Shown here: piece after piece, positions 1 to 14,054 of the stretch
Layout: each line of letters opens with the position of its first letter
Numbering within the stretch: the first letter of the stretch is position 1
Program-made: the position numbers and the translations under genes
The notes under the pieces: model-generated
What the model saw: only the letters and a program-made list of their open reading frames with translations
Databases searched by the model: none
What the model was told of the DNA's origin: nothing
Assembly (NCBI GenBank): GCA_009746045.1
Contig: RPFO01000312.1
Coordinates: 2,415,279-2,479,278, forward strand
Source: Mesostigma viride
Lineage: Eukaryota; Streptophyta; Mesostigmatophyceae; Mesostigmatales; Mesostigmataceae
Reading direction: 5' to 3'
Length of the DNA: 64,000 nt

Positions 1-1459
1 GCACCTGCGCGTAAACAAACAGACATTTTCAGCGATACGACACGAACCCGAAAATCCAGTCAACGCGGGGTCAAACTGCTTTTCTGGGATGATTGGGTAC
101 AAAACTTCATCCACCGCGTTCACGTTTGCCAAGGTGCCGGAGTCGTGGCGCGCAGGCTAATTTCCGTCAGCACCATTGACTACCACAAGACAGCTTCTCT
201 ATAGCCCACAGCCAGCAAACAGCATGCAGGAATATTTAAAGCATGCTGGACCTTGGGATGTCATAAGAGACCGAAGGCTACATAATCTAGTGCTCCAGCG
301 GCATACCTGCACCGTCACTGCGGTGGAAGCGATCTATATATTTCGTACATCGGGTTCCGGCATGGCACGTGAGCCCCATATCGTCGAGCAGAGAATGCCC
401 GGAACCGCGGAGAAATCGTATACTGTAATGAATTTAGGTGGGAAATTTAATATTTTATTGATCTGAAACCAAAACTGACAGACGGATTGCCGCCAGTGGT
501 GGTCCACTGCCTTCCCAGCCAAATGCCAGTACTAGCACATGACTTCAATTCCCATCATGAGGTGCAGCTGCAAATTACCGACGGCTCGATGGCGACAATG
601 CAAGACGTTCCGCTAACTTCCTTAGGCCAAAGATGCGAATGCAACGCCAGCCTCCTCTACCAGGCCAAACTGAGCGCCTGTTATGGCAGCTTGAAGGTCA
701 GGCAGCTATGGCTGTTGGGCCACGTCTAACGACAGCCAGCTCGCCATCTGCCCTCGCAAATCCTTCGTCACCCACCAAGCCTTCTGACTAACGATGCCAG
801 CAGAGAAAGGCGGGAACCGTACACTCCCGAAAAAAATATCCGGCCTTGACGATCTGCCGCGCAATACTGTAGCGTCGGCTACAACCAACGTCTCTATTTA
901 AAAGAGAGAGCGCCGCGTTACTTGGATCATTAAAAGTACCAGCACAAAGAGACGCTGGTTCGGGAACTCTGGTAAGATGCCGAAACCGTCGGCACCGTAC
1001 CCATACGGGGCGCGCGCGTGAAAGCGAGGCAGCCTTGACGCCTGCGTACTGCAGGCAGTATAATGCCGGAGAACTGTTGTTACGGAGAAGTTACTCGCGA
1101 AAAACAAATTGTTAACGGCCAGCGACTCTCGGCATGGCGGTGCGAAAGCGGCACTTACACTGTAGCCGTGCAAGTGATTTTGGCCGGGAAGCCACCAAGC
1201 TTGGCATTTTGCAACCAAAGTGCCGAATGATATACCACATGTTTCCGCATTTTTGGACAAAGTGTCATGGGCTGGTGAAGTATCCGGGCGCGTCTCATTA
1301 CTAATGGCTCTTTGAATGCACAATGCAGCCGTTGGGCTGCCTGTGTCTACCACCTGGTAAGCTGCAAAGCGATCATGTCTTACAGACGGGATGACAGCTG
1401 ATGTTCCGGAAATGGTCTTGCAAAATGTGAACGTAAATAGGTCTATCTAGTCATTACAA
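1..1459. other. Region without a recognisable gene
   Basis: I see no conserved protein, RNA gene or clear repeat here. A 151-codon open frame on the minus strand (898-1353) has no recognisable motif and no supporting splice context. The sequence has mixed composition and lacks the long microsatellites typical of the rest of the window. Confidence 0.5.
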
Positions 1460-1766
1460 ATGCGGGCGTCTTGGGAAAGCCCCGATGGGGGTTCTAAGAC
1501 CCCCCGCGAGAACGGGAAGGGCCTTCATTGGCATGTCGACTTCTTGACACTTCAAGCGCAATGGCGATCCAGCATTGATCATAGAGCTATCCTTGCGCCT
1601 TACTCGGCGTCAATCGATAAATTCAGGAGCCATGTCGCGTCGTGCGTGAAAAATCAAATGAAAGCCATGGGTCTGCCGCCCGCGCCGTCCTCGAACCACG
1701 ACGCACACTGGAAAGCAGTGGGAAGGTTGTTCCAGCGGAAGGAAAACCCACCAAAAATGCACATAC
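1460..1766 (+). CDS. Candidate first coding exon of the lytic transglycosylase gene
   Basis: An ATG at 1460 has an in-frame stop four codons upstream. It opens 102 codons plus one base and runs into a good donor (GTGAGT at 1767). The open frame therefore ends in phase 1, which is the phase needed to join the exon starting at 3618. The encoded peptide is basic and shows no recognised motif or obvious signal peptide. Phase agreement occurs by chance one time in three, so the link is weak. The real N-terminus may instead lie in 2.5-3.6 kb or left of the window. Confidence 0.25.
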
Positions 1767-2757
1767 GTGAGTGGCGGGGCTCCTATCGTTTTATGTGCTA
1801 TTATTCTACTCGGATGCATATCCAATGTCGGTGTTGTTGAGAATTGGATACCACGTCCATGGCTTTCGATTTGAATTCGGATTGGAGTCGAGTCCATAAC
1901 AATGCTGCTTTTCAATTATTATTATTATTAGGTACGTGTTTGCGGTCTGCGTCTAAAAGCTGCCTCTTTCCAAGCTGACTGTGACCATCAGAAGCTTGCT
2001 CCGCGTGACCAGCAGGCCGTTTTTCATGTGCTTGGCATAACTCTTCCTGGCCGAGCAATGCCAATATTCCGTTGTTCGAGAATCGAGTATCTTTAACATG
2101 CTGAAGAACTTGGCATCCGGGCTCCACTGGTCTAGTGTTCCCTCAATCAGGCATTTTTCCGTGTAAATACCACTCCATTTATTGCCCCCGGAGCACAACA
2201 GGGTATTTCTTGCCCCTGCGCTTAGCTAGTTTAGTATGAGAACACCCAGTTCCTGCTGTAGCAGTGGCACTGATATACAGAATATAGTTTATGTGGCTGT
2301 AATGAGGTGGGTAATTTCCTTAAGTGCCATGTGTTACGGTTTATATTTGGCACCCGGGCAGTGTGGCAGCTTACAATGCTCTCTCCGCCACGGTATGCAA
2401 GACATGCACATTGTCATAGGTCTCACATGCCGTGAGTATTATAAGATGTGTAACTGTTTCACTTCATCAAGTATAATTCTTGATGTTAATGTAGTGTTGG
2501 TAATATAGCGTTGTTAATATACATTGAACGCCTTGCTGCTTGAAGATAAGCGGGATCTGGGCTGCAACGGTTTCCATCAACCTCTTGCGTTCAGGAGACT
2601 CCATGGCTGGGGCACGGTTAGGACCATGGTCCATGCACAGGTCTGACGTGGCAGCCCCTGCATACTTCCAGACTACTTTTATGCCCCAAGTCTGTCGACC
2701 GTTACATTTACGTCCGCCCTCCGGGCTTGGCATCGTGTCTTACACAATCTGGAAAAA

Positions 2758-3055
2758 AGTGTAAATTATCCTCCCTTTGTTAGTGTAAATTGTCCTCCCT
2801 TTGTTAGTGTAAATTGTCCTCCCTTTGTTAGTGCAAATTGTCCTCCATTTGTTAGTGTAAACTGTCCTCCCTTTGCTAGTGTAAACTGTCCTCCCTTTGT
2901 TAGTGTAAACTGTCCTCCCTTTGTTATTGTAAATTGTCCTCCCTTTGTTTGTGGATCGTTTGATGCTGGGCTAATTGTCCTCCCTTTGTTTGTGGATCGT
3001 TTGATGCTGGGCTAATTGTCCTCCCTTTGTTTGTGGATCGTTTGATGCTGGGCTT
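2758..3055 (+). repeat. Two nested minisatellites (24-bp and about 41-bp units)
   Basis: About eight units of 24 bp built on GTCCTCCCTTTGTTAGTG run from 2758. They pass into three units of about 41 bp that keep the TCCTCCCTTTGTT core and add GGATCGTTTGATGCTGGGCT. The longer unit contains the shorter one, so the second array grew from the first. Confidence 0.85.
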
Positions 3056-3391
3056 GTTTCCTCGGTTTCTTCCCTTTCAACTCTCGGCTTCTCACCCGTT
3101 GCCTCTCTTTGGTCATGAGCACCCCCACTCCTTGCCTCCCAGCATCCAAACTCCAGCGCTTTCTTGGGATGCCGTTCCAACATGCTCCTCCCTGGGGCGC
3201 GCTGATGATTCCAGTCTCCCTGCCCCTTGCCGTGCATGTACCCCTGGTAGTGCACCCCAGGGTGATCCTCTGCATATGCCCCTGGGCAAAAACACCGCCC
3301 ACCTCGGCTGCTCATATTTTCCCCCTTCCCCCCCCCCCCCCCCCCGCCTCCCAACCCCGCCCTCCCTTTCTTCCCCCCAGCCCCCCAAATG

Positions 3392-3516
<125 letters not shown>

Positions 3517-3617
3517 AGTCAGAATAAAATAATAACAACCATCAAAAACTTTGCCCTCCCCACCCCCACCAACCCATCCCCCCCCCTCACGACACGGGTC
3601 CAACGCATCCCCCACAG

Positions 3618-6600
3618 CCACGCTGCTCTCGCAGGGCATGCTGCGCCCGAGCCTGCCGCACCAGGCGTTTGCCATCACCCTGCTGGGCCACCTGGTGCAA
3701 GCCGAGACGCGCATCCGCCACCTGCTGTGCGTGGACTCGCCCACCACCCACCACATGCTGTCGACCGACCCCTGTGCGGCCCGGTGGCCCGACGAGGGTT
3801 TCTTCAGCAGCCGGTACTCGGCCGGCGACGCGCATGGGCGGGGCGCGTATCACGTCCGGCGCAAGTGGATGCGGGGGCCGCTGCTGGCGATGTACGCGCA
3901 GGGGCGGGAGCTGGAGACAGGTGGCAAGAGGGCGCAGGCCGAGGCGGTGCGTCATCAATTGTGTGCTCATTCAAGTTTTGTTGGAAATGTCTTTGGATGT
4001 GTAATGGGACGTTTCCAAGTTTTGTTGGAAATGTCTTTGGATGTGTCATGTGACGTTTCCAAGTTTTATTGGAGATGTCTTTGAAAGTTCCGTGTCACAT
4101 TGCATGGGACATATTTCGTGGCACGTTTCTTGGGAAGTGGGGAGTAAGCCATGGGCGTTGCTTAAGTCATGCAGCGCAGGCAGAGGCGTTGCATGGCACG
4201 CTCATGATTATTGTGTGGCTTTATTGTTATTCCATGATTATGAGGGCGGCGCGCTCATTAATAAGGGTTTCAGGCATATCAACCCAACTGCCAGGTGTAC
4301 TGTGACATGGTGGGCGGTGACGCACTAGCATGCGACTCAGCTGTACTCAAGAACACTGGCTCCCTTAATGTCATGGCCGACCCAGGTCATGTCATTAAAT
4401 TATCGTGATAAGTAACGCTGTGGCCTCGTACGCTGACGTGGCTCCTGCGTTCACTACACATAATCATTCCTCCACTGGTTCATCCCCCCCCCCCTCATGT
4501 CGCGTGTGCCAGGTGTACATAATCATTCCTCAACTGGTTCATCCCCCCCCCCTCATGTTGCGTGTGCCAGGTGTACCGATACCTGGTGGCGCGTGCTTAC
4601 TTCGTTTCTGACCATCTCACTCTTGTTCCCCTTCACGTCACGGTCTCACATGTGCCAGGCCTATCCTTGCATAGACCTGCGTGGCACATTGATCAATCCA
4701 TTCATATACTTGCGTGCATTTGTCCCTGGACTAAACCTAAGAATCTCATGTCTATGTCGTGCTCCGGGTCTACTGTGACCTGTTAGCAGATACTGTCATT
4801 CGTTCGTTTTCTTTGTCATTCTTGATCCCTTTCGTATCATGCCCTTGCTTTTGCCCGGTGTATGGCGACCTGCTGGCGCATGTGGTCGACCTCTTCATGC
4901 GTTCGCTTCCATCGTCATCCATTGAGAAGACCCCAATCACCCCACGTTCAGCCCACGTTGCGTGGGCCAGCTGCACTGTGTCCTGGTCGCTTATTTTTTC
5001 ACTCCTTGCATGGTCTCTGCTGCTTTCCTTCCTTCGTTCCTTGATGGTTTCACCGTTCCCCCCCACCCCACGTTGCGTGTGCCAGGTGTACCGAGACCTT
5101 GTCGCGCGCGCCGAGTCCTCCCCCGAGGCCGCACGCGCGATCATGCGGCTCATGGACATCTGGTGCGACCGCGCGCTGGCCGAGACCAACGCCCCCAACG
5201 GCGCCGCCACCAAGTGGACCGTCAACGGGGGCATGCCCGCCGAGTACTGGCACATGTCACGCCTGCTCTCGCGCCATTGGCCGCACGTGGGGGACCACGT
5301 GCTGAGTCGGCAGCGCAACTGGCTGTCGGCAAGCCCGCGCGTGTTCCCCTGGGAGCGGCAGCAGTGGGAGGCGAAGCTGGTGGCGGAGGTGCCCGGGAGT
5401 AACAGCGCGGCTAAAATTAGGTGCGTGTGGCACTTGTCCTAGACCATGTTGCCTTCTACGTGTCATGATAGTGGGGGGCGAAGCTGGTGGCCGAGATGCC
5501 GGGTAGTAACAGAGTGGGGCAGGGGGGGGCAGGCGGGGGTGGGGGGGGCAGGGGGGCAGGGGGGGGCGGCAGTCTAGTTGTTCTGGTGAAAGGCTTTGTT
5601 AGGTACTGCTTTCCTACATGACAGCCTAGGGGAAGAGCGCTCCATGTACATTAACCTTCCTTCGAACTAGAACTTGACTTTTTGCACAGCCTTGCTGCTA
5701 GTGGAGGCAAGCATGTAGCTGCTGGACTCATGTACCTGCTTGACTTATCTACCTGGTCGACGAATCCTTATGTTTGAAGCTTTAGAATCAACACGAAGTC
5801 CACATCATCCTCATCACCCACATCATCCTCCGTCATAGAAGCCGTCATTGAAACCCACCACTACAGAGAGATTTGAGGCAGGTTCCCCATCTGCAGTCCT
5901 CTGGGTCGTTTATTTGTGCTTAAAAAGCCTGTCTTCGGGGGCGTTTGCAAGGGGGCGGAGACGATTTTTTTCTGTCTTCAAGCGTGCACGAATTAGTCAT
6001 GTCTCCTCTCGCTCTCTCGCCACTGAATCGCGTTGTGCACATTCCCCGTGCTTCTCTCTATAAATAGATGCAACAAATGTAGCTTAGTGTGCTCTCCTGC
6101 GTGCCTGCGTGGTGATGTGGCCGAAAACCGGGACACACACGCACAAGCATAAAGACGCACGCGCCCACATGCACTTACCACCACCACCACCACCACCACC
6201 ACCACCACCACCACCGCCGCCACCACCACCACCACCGCCGCCGCCGCCGCCGCCACCACCACCACCACCACCACCACCACCACCACCACCACCACCACCA
6301 CCACCACCACCACCACCACCACCACCACCACCACCACCACCACCACCACCACCACCACCACCACCACCACCACCACCACCACCACCACCACCACCACCAC
6401 CACCACCACATGCACGCGCAACACAGGTGGGGCTGGGCGCAGGCGTTAGAGCGCAAAGGAGATCTCGCGGGAGCGCTGCGCGAGGCCAAGGCACTCGTGC
6501 AGGACGCGCCCAGGAGCCAGGTGGCGCCCGAGGCGGCCTACTGGGTGAGATGATAGGCGGACTGTTCGGGGGGGGAATCCTAGTGTGTCCTTGCTGGTAA

Positions 6601-9600
6601 TGGGACTACATTCTACTACTATGAGGTCATATGCTGAGCCAGCTGGCGACCAAGGTGGCCTACTGGGTGAGAAAGGAAGCCGGATATTTGGGGAGTCTCC
6701 TATTGTCGTTCGCCGATATACTTATACGGCTATTTTTTGTGGGTGTGTTGAGGCGGGTAGCCCCGAGGCGGCCTACTGGGTAGGCGAGGAACCTTTTCTG
6801 TAGATGGAAGGAGCGGTTTTCGCCCTTAATATGTTCTGATATATGCCCCTATGATTACCTGCAGTAGTTGCAACTATCAATTCGAAATATTAGCATTTTG
6901 CATGGAAGTTGCCTCGTTTTTGATAGGGCTTGTTATTCTAGGGCTTCTTATTCTTTTGGTAGGTCTTGGACACAGAGAGAATCCAGCACCTTGCCTTCCC
7001 TTGTGGGGCCGCTGCTGCAGGGAGCACCCTGAACCCTCCCAAACCCGCCCATTGATTCCCTACATTCCCCCCACTTTTCGATCTTCGCTGTATCTCCCCC
7101 CCCAGACACACATACATTTGCTCATTCTTGTTTTATGCCCCCCCACTTCTCCATTTCCGTTTCATGCCCCAACACTCACCGCTCATTTCCATTTCATTGC
7201 CCCCACTTGTCCATTTTCGTTACGCTTCCCCGACGCGTTCATTTTCCCTCCATGCCCCTTTGCTTGTATCTCTTATATGCCCCTTTGGTTTCTCTTCTAT
7301 GCCCCTTTGCTTGTATCGGTTATATGCCCCTTTGGTTTCTCTTATATGCCCCTTTGCTTGTATCTCTTATATGTCCCTTTGGTTTCTCTTATATGCCCCT
7401 TTGCTTGTATCTGTTATATGCCCCTTTGGTTTCTCTTATATGCCCCTTGGCTTGTATCTCTTATATGCCCCTTTGGTTTCTCTTATACGGTTTCTCTTAT
7501 ATGCCCCTTTGGTTTCTCTTATACGGTTTCTCTTATATGCCCCTTTGGTTTCTCTTATACGGTTTCTCTTGTATGCCCCGTTGGTTTTATCTCCCCCGCA
7601 CACACCCCACAACCAGGCCGGCCGGTGGTCCATCGAGGAGCAGCGCAGCCGCGCAGAGATCAACGCGTGCTTCCGCGCGGTGCTGCGCAATGCCCCGCTC
7701 TCCTACTACGCGTTCCGGGCGTCCGCTTTCCTTGGGTTGCCCGTCGGCACGCTCAACGACCTGCACTCGCTGCCGCCCACCGCGCCACGGCCCCGCTGGG
7801 ATTGGCTGCCCCACCTCCCCTTCCATGGCCTTGGCCAACGCCTCCCTTGGTTTAGGCCAAAGGAGGTGACAGCCACGGGGGCAACGCAAGGGCCAGCACA
7901 AGGGGCGCCGCAGGGGGGCGGGGGTGGCGGACGGCGGCATCGGTTCACGGTGGACCAGCTGGAGCACAGGATGGGGTCGAGGGGGCCAGTCACGCCGCTG
8001 CCGGTCGGGTCACCGCTCGTGCGGACGCTTTACCGGCAACGGGAGTACAAGGTGTGGGGGGGCCGGCGCAAGCATTAAAGATTTGTGGGAGAAGATTTGT
8101 GTCGCTATGAAATATGTGAGATTTTATTGGTTGATTGGCGCAGGCGTGAAAGATTTGTAGGTATGTGTGTTTGGCGGATATCCGGAATACGGGTACCAGA
8201 TGGGGAGTTGTTGTAAGGAGGGAATTGTTTCATGTGTGCGTGGCGAGCAGTGTAAGAACTGGGATGTACAAGGTGGGGGTGTGGATCGCTCGAGTACAGG
8301 GAGCATGGTCAAGGTGTCTGTGGCGAGCCAGTTATTCAGATAACTGGCAATGCTAGGTTAGGGCCTGAAATCAGCGAGAGTGTAGGGAATCTGTAGGACA
8401 TGTTTGGCAACGGCCTATCAGGATGTGGCGAGATATTTGAATTCACGATGGTCTACACTACGTCGCCATTTGCCAGAGCTAGGTTGACAATGGCTTGCAA
8501 ACATGTTCTTCTTGAATGTGGGACAGTGGCAGGAGTGGTAGGATTCCCACCACTGGAGTTCACCTGGATGTCTTGATTTCACACTTGATTTCACGCTAAG
8601 GAGATGAACAATTCAATTGGGCTGCCTGGCATCATGTGGCAGGAGCTGTGGCGAGTGGCAGTATCTAAAAGTGAAGTGTCAGGATTAGTTTCTCAGTACT
8701 AATGCAAACTCTCCCGTGTGGACTTCTTGCTAGTGGGACATGTTCACCTCATCAAATCATCCCTGGCACTGTGGCATTGTCCGTGACAAATACCTGCATG
8801 CCACAGGCGGCTTTCCAGCAGTGGCAGAAGGACATGGCCCATCACACACAGCCGCCCAGCCTGGGGGAGCGCATCTCAGACGGCCTGCTGCGCCTGGTAA
8901 ATCTTTGCGTCCTCATGTACGTTAAAAGAACCTTCAAATTAAAATGTAAGAGATGGGCCTAGGGAGCTCATCTCGGACAGCCTGCTGCGCCTGGTAAGGA
9001 AGCATGCCTTCTATGTGCTTGAGCCCTCTCTTTGGACGTGGTTGTTATGCCTGGTATGTAGTTGTATGCCTGTCTGTTGCGGGTTTGCCCTACTTAAAGC
9101 TGAAAAATAATTGATGTCACGTCCATCAATTGCTCGATATACGTTCCCCCCCCCCCCACACACCTCCTTAAAAGAGACTAGTTCTACTCCCCCATCCCCC
9201 TCTCGCTTGATCTTACTCCCCACCCTCCCTTCCCTCTCGCTCGATCGTCCTCCCCACCCTCCCTAACCTCTCGCTTGATCTTACTCCCCACCCTCCCTAA
9301 CCTCTCGCTTGATCGTCCTCCCCACCCTCCCTAACCTCTCGCTTGATCTTACTCCCCACCCTCCCCTCTCGCTTGATCTTACTCCCCACCCTCCCCTCTC
9401 GCTTGATCTTACTCCCCACCCTCCCTTCCTTAGAGCGCGGGAGTCTACCTCAGCGCACTGGGTTTGCTGGACGAAGCCTTCTTTACTGTCGCTCCCGGTT
9501 TACCCTTGTTGCTCCACCCCTGTTCTCCCATCACACGATTTTTATTCATCTCCCCCCCCTACCCCCTTGGGGCGCAAGGTGCTACATAGACGCTCTGGGT

Positions 9601-11151
9601 TTGTTGGACGGACGCTCCATTTACACATAACCGTTTGGCCCCCCTTATTCTCCTGTAGGGCGCGGGCGACTACATTGGCGCGCTGGGGTCCCTGGACGCG
9701 CTTGAAAGCCACGCGTTTACCTGGGCGGAGCGCTGCCTGCTGGCGTCCGTGGTGGGCCACCGCGCGTTTGCTGAGGCGCTCTACCCTCTTGTCTCGTGGA
9801 CGCGCATCAAGAAGTGGAGCACCAAGCGGGGGCTCAACCCGCTGCTGGTGCGTGCGTGCGTGGCTGCTGGGGTTATAGTGACCGATGTACATGCTATTAC
9901 AGTGACCGTGTAGCGGCAAGGTGGTTGGGTTATCATGGCCAACACAGTCCATGGTGTCGAGATCGAGACCATGTAGCTGTATGCTCAACCCCAGCTACTA
10001 CTGCCATGCCTGCCTGCTGTCATGAAACTTGTTCAGACTGTGTAGAGGACTTTGGACTATCACAAAGGTTTAGTTTGTTTCATTTTATAGGTGGCCATCA
10101 CGGCGGTGACAGCGAAAGCGGCAGCTGTGTTAAGGCATGCGTTAGAATACCGTCGGTCACTCTATTCTAACTTGCGTGCCTTGCCCCAATTCATGCCCCG
10201 GGCATGAGCCTCTTCGCTTGCCAGCTTTTCTTGACTGGGTACCTTCTACCTCTTACCTGAATAATGTCAGCTTTTCGCGGTCTCGTAGAGCCGTGTTTCG
10301 CGCATGGCCGTTGCTCACTGGCTTGGCGAGGGCTGGGCAGCCACTAGCCCCTTGACCGCACGTATGGCAGCAGTTCGTATTGTCAAGCTTGCCGCGAGCA
10401 GCCGACTTGGCACGGATCATCTTGTTCTCTGCGCAGCCCCACCCAAGGTCCCCTCGCTCATGTCTGGCCAAGATGCTCACCCAAGGGGGTGTTATTATCC
10501 ATGCTTGCCCAAACCGTCCATCCATGGGGGAACGAACGACCAAGCGTTCCCGCCCCGTCCGTATCTCTGTCCATCCCTATCCGCGTGTTTGTGTTATTTC
10601 CAACGACCGTCGCATCCATGTCCACGCGGCGCCACTGTTCGTTGCAGACCATGGCGGTCGTGCGCAAGGAGTCATGCCATGAGGCCGACATTGAATCCCC
10701 CGTGGGTGCCAAGGGGCTCATGCAGGTGCGTGCAATTCCTGCAGGTGTGTGCGTCCATGCAGGCAGGAAGGTTGATTGGGGACTGTCCATACATGGCTGC
10801 CTTTAGGCATTACTGTTTGGGCACAGATCTCTCTGTCAGGGATATCAACCCTATTATGCCACAATTGGCCGATTGTGTTTTGTAAATTATTTAGGCGTTG
10901 GTAGCCAAGGCCTACGGACCTTTTTGCAACTAGACTAGATCGTTACATTTCATACGTTTTGACAACAAAAGTTAAATTGTGGCGTTTAGTTTGGCGTCGC
11001 GCCGCGCCGCGCCGGTCGTTAATGTTTGCCATGAGGGCAGTTTTTACATGCCATGCGTATGTGGGTCGTTCGACATGCAATACTTCACTGGTTAAGTTAA
11101 CCAGGGAGCTAAGCTAGACCACAGGCTGGATGGGCATGCAGATGCGCGGGG

Positions 11152-11221
<70 letters not shown>

Positions 11222-11256
11222 TTGTGTGTGTGTGTGTGTGTGCGTGCGCGTGTGTA

Positions 11257-11319
<63 letters not shown>

Positions 11320-14007
11320 TGATCCGACATGCAGTCAAACGGAGCGCCGTCACATCCTATGGCTCCCATTGACAGTGATGCATGCTAGTGATACACAAAT
11401 GTGCGAAGGGACGGGAATGATACCTCACCTCGTTGGTCCCCTAGTGGTAGGGCATGGCTGCCATGTTGGTAAGCTGAAGACTCAATCCAGCATGCCCAAA
11501 AAGAAATGGATCCAACTCCTCTTCTCGCCAGCGGGATGCTATCACCTCCCGCGTGCTGAAACGTGCAGCCGGTGATTTTTGCCGCACCTGTGAACTGCCA
11601 TTGCCTAAACACCCCCGTCCCTAGGGAAGCCTCGTCTCTAAAACTTGATAACTTGGACATGTGCGGCACCACTGCACACTTAGCATACAAAGCAACGGCC
11701 TCTTTATCGCAGTAAAGATCCTCACAAACGCTGCCCTCTTCCCCCCACTCGTGCGCGTTCCTTTGCCCTCTTCCCCCCACTCGTGCGCGTTCCTTAATCA
11801 CTGGCCAACAAATACATGCAACCATGACGAGGAGCGTCATGGATCATAAAATGCGCTAGTAACAACTTGGTCTCGTTGGCCAAGTGATGTCAAGACCTAG
11901 TTGGTCTTTTTGCCCAGGGGGCAGCGTTGCGCTAACCTAGTTGGTTGGCCAAGCTCTAATTTTTAATACAATCAGGCATCACTTTTGGCAGTCTCCTACT
12001 TGGGTGATAAGGGGGAAAAAGATCTTCCTCCGTCATGTTAAAACTCTCTATGTATGGTTGTCTGCCACGAGGGGGCTCATGCAGGTGCATGCGATGCCCA
12101 ATTCATATTTTGCTGTGCCCTTTATACATACATATATATTGTGCAATGCCGTTTATATATTCTGCGATGCCCTATGCCGGCCCTATGGAACATTGGTTGC
12201 CTTGGGGTTGCACGTTTCTTTGTTAATCCTTTTATCCGGTGTCCTTAAGTTGGTTCACATTATTGTTTACCCTTCATGATTAATATATACACATATGATT
12301 GACATGGTTTATACTACTATATATATGCCCTGAACGTGACGTATCACGTGACCTGCCGCAGGTCATGCCGGAGACCGCCGCGTGGTGCGCCGCCACGATG
12401 GGCCTGCAGTCGTACGCGTTGACCAACGCGGACCACAACGTGGAGATGGGCACATGGGTGCGTGGTGCTCTGGTAGTACCAGTAGAGAGAGCAACAAACC
12501 ATCTCCCGTGTGTTGTGTTGTTGTGTATCTCGGGCAGCACGCTCTTCCTTCACCCTCTTCCTTTTCCATGTAGCGCATCGTGTAGGCGTACCCACGCGGA
12601 CCTCGACGGGGAGATGGGCACACGGGTGGGTGGCGCTGAGCTTTCCTTGTTATGGCTATATGCCTGGTTGGTCGCTCGATACCCCCCACCCGACCAATCA
12701 AACCACTACTGATGAATGCCGCACCCTATTCTATGTGTTTTAAATATACGCCTGGCTTGGCCACTATATACCCCCCCACGAGCACATGAACCAGTACTTG
12801 TCCTGGATGCTGCATCTTACATGTTCACTATACGGCCTACTTGTTCACAATACATCCTCCCCTCACTTGCAGTACTCCAGAATACGCTGCGTCTGCTGCG
12901 TTCACTCTGCGCCCTGCTTGTTCATTATATCTGAACCCACACGGTGCAGTACTTCTGCTGGATGCTGCAACTTATTCTTTACGCTTCCCTTCACGCTCTG
13001 CCTGGTCACTGTATGCCCCCAACCACCCCACACGAAATGGGGCAGTACTTCTCCTGGATGATGCAACTTATTCTTTACGCTTCCCTTCACGCTCTGCCTG
13101 GTCACTGTATGCCCCCAACCACCCCACACGAAATGGGGCAGTACTTCTCATTGATGCTGCGCCTTATTCTTTACGCTTCCCTTCACGCTCTGCCTGGTCA
13201 CTGTATGCCCCCAACCACCCCACACGAAATGGGGCAGTACTTCTCCTGGATGATGCAACTTATTCTTTACGCTTCCCTTCACGCTCTGCCTGGTCACTGT
13301 ATGCCCCCAACCACCCCACACGAAATGGGGCAGTACTTCTCATTGATGCTGCGCCTTATTCTTTACGCTTCCCTTCACGCTCTGCCTGGTCACTGTATGC
13401 CCCCAACCACCCCACACGAAATGGGGCAGTACTTCTCATGGATGCTGCGCCACCTGCACGAGAACAACCCGCTGCTCACCCTGGCCAGCTACAACGCGGG
13501 GCCCTCCAACGTGGAGACGTGGCTCAACCGCAGCCCCCGGCTGAGCGCCCACGCTGCGCGACGACTCAGCAGCTTTGAGGGCGGCAGCAGTAGTGACGGC
13601 AGCTCCTCGTTGGCGTCGGGTCCTCGGCCCATCCCTGCTGCTGGCGCTGCGGCGCCAGCATCAGGGGCGGGGTCAGGGGGCCGGGCGGCGGGGGCATCGC
13701 AGGTGCAGATCGATTGGGACATGTTCGTGGAGACCATCCCCTATCTGGTGAGCTGTTAGCCAGTGGAACCTTATGTAAATAGTGTATTGTGGCGGTCTGT
13801 TACTCGGGGCATGTTCGTGGAGACCATCCCCTATCTGGTGAGCTGTTAGCCAACGGAACGTTCCGTAAGTAATATATTATGATGGTGTGTCGATTAATTG
13901 GTATGATGGTATGATGGTATGTCGATTGGGACATGATTAATATTGGAGACCGTCCTCGGCCTGGTGGGCAACATCATGGGTAGCAGTGGTGTATAAATCG
14001 TAGTGGC

Positions 14008-14054
<47 letters not shown>

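Noticed and set aside
6084-6600. Overlapping long open frames in the CCA array on both strands
   Set aside because: Any trinucleotide array lacks stops in most frames; poly-Pro, poly-Gly and poly-Trp products are not evidence of genes.
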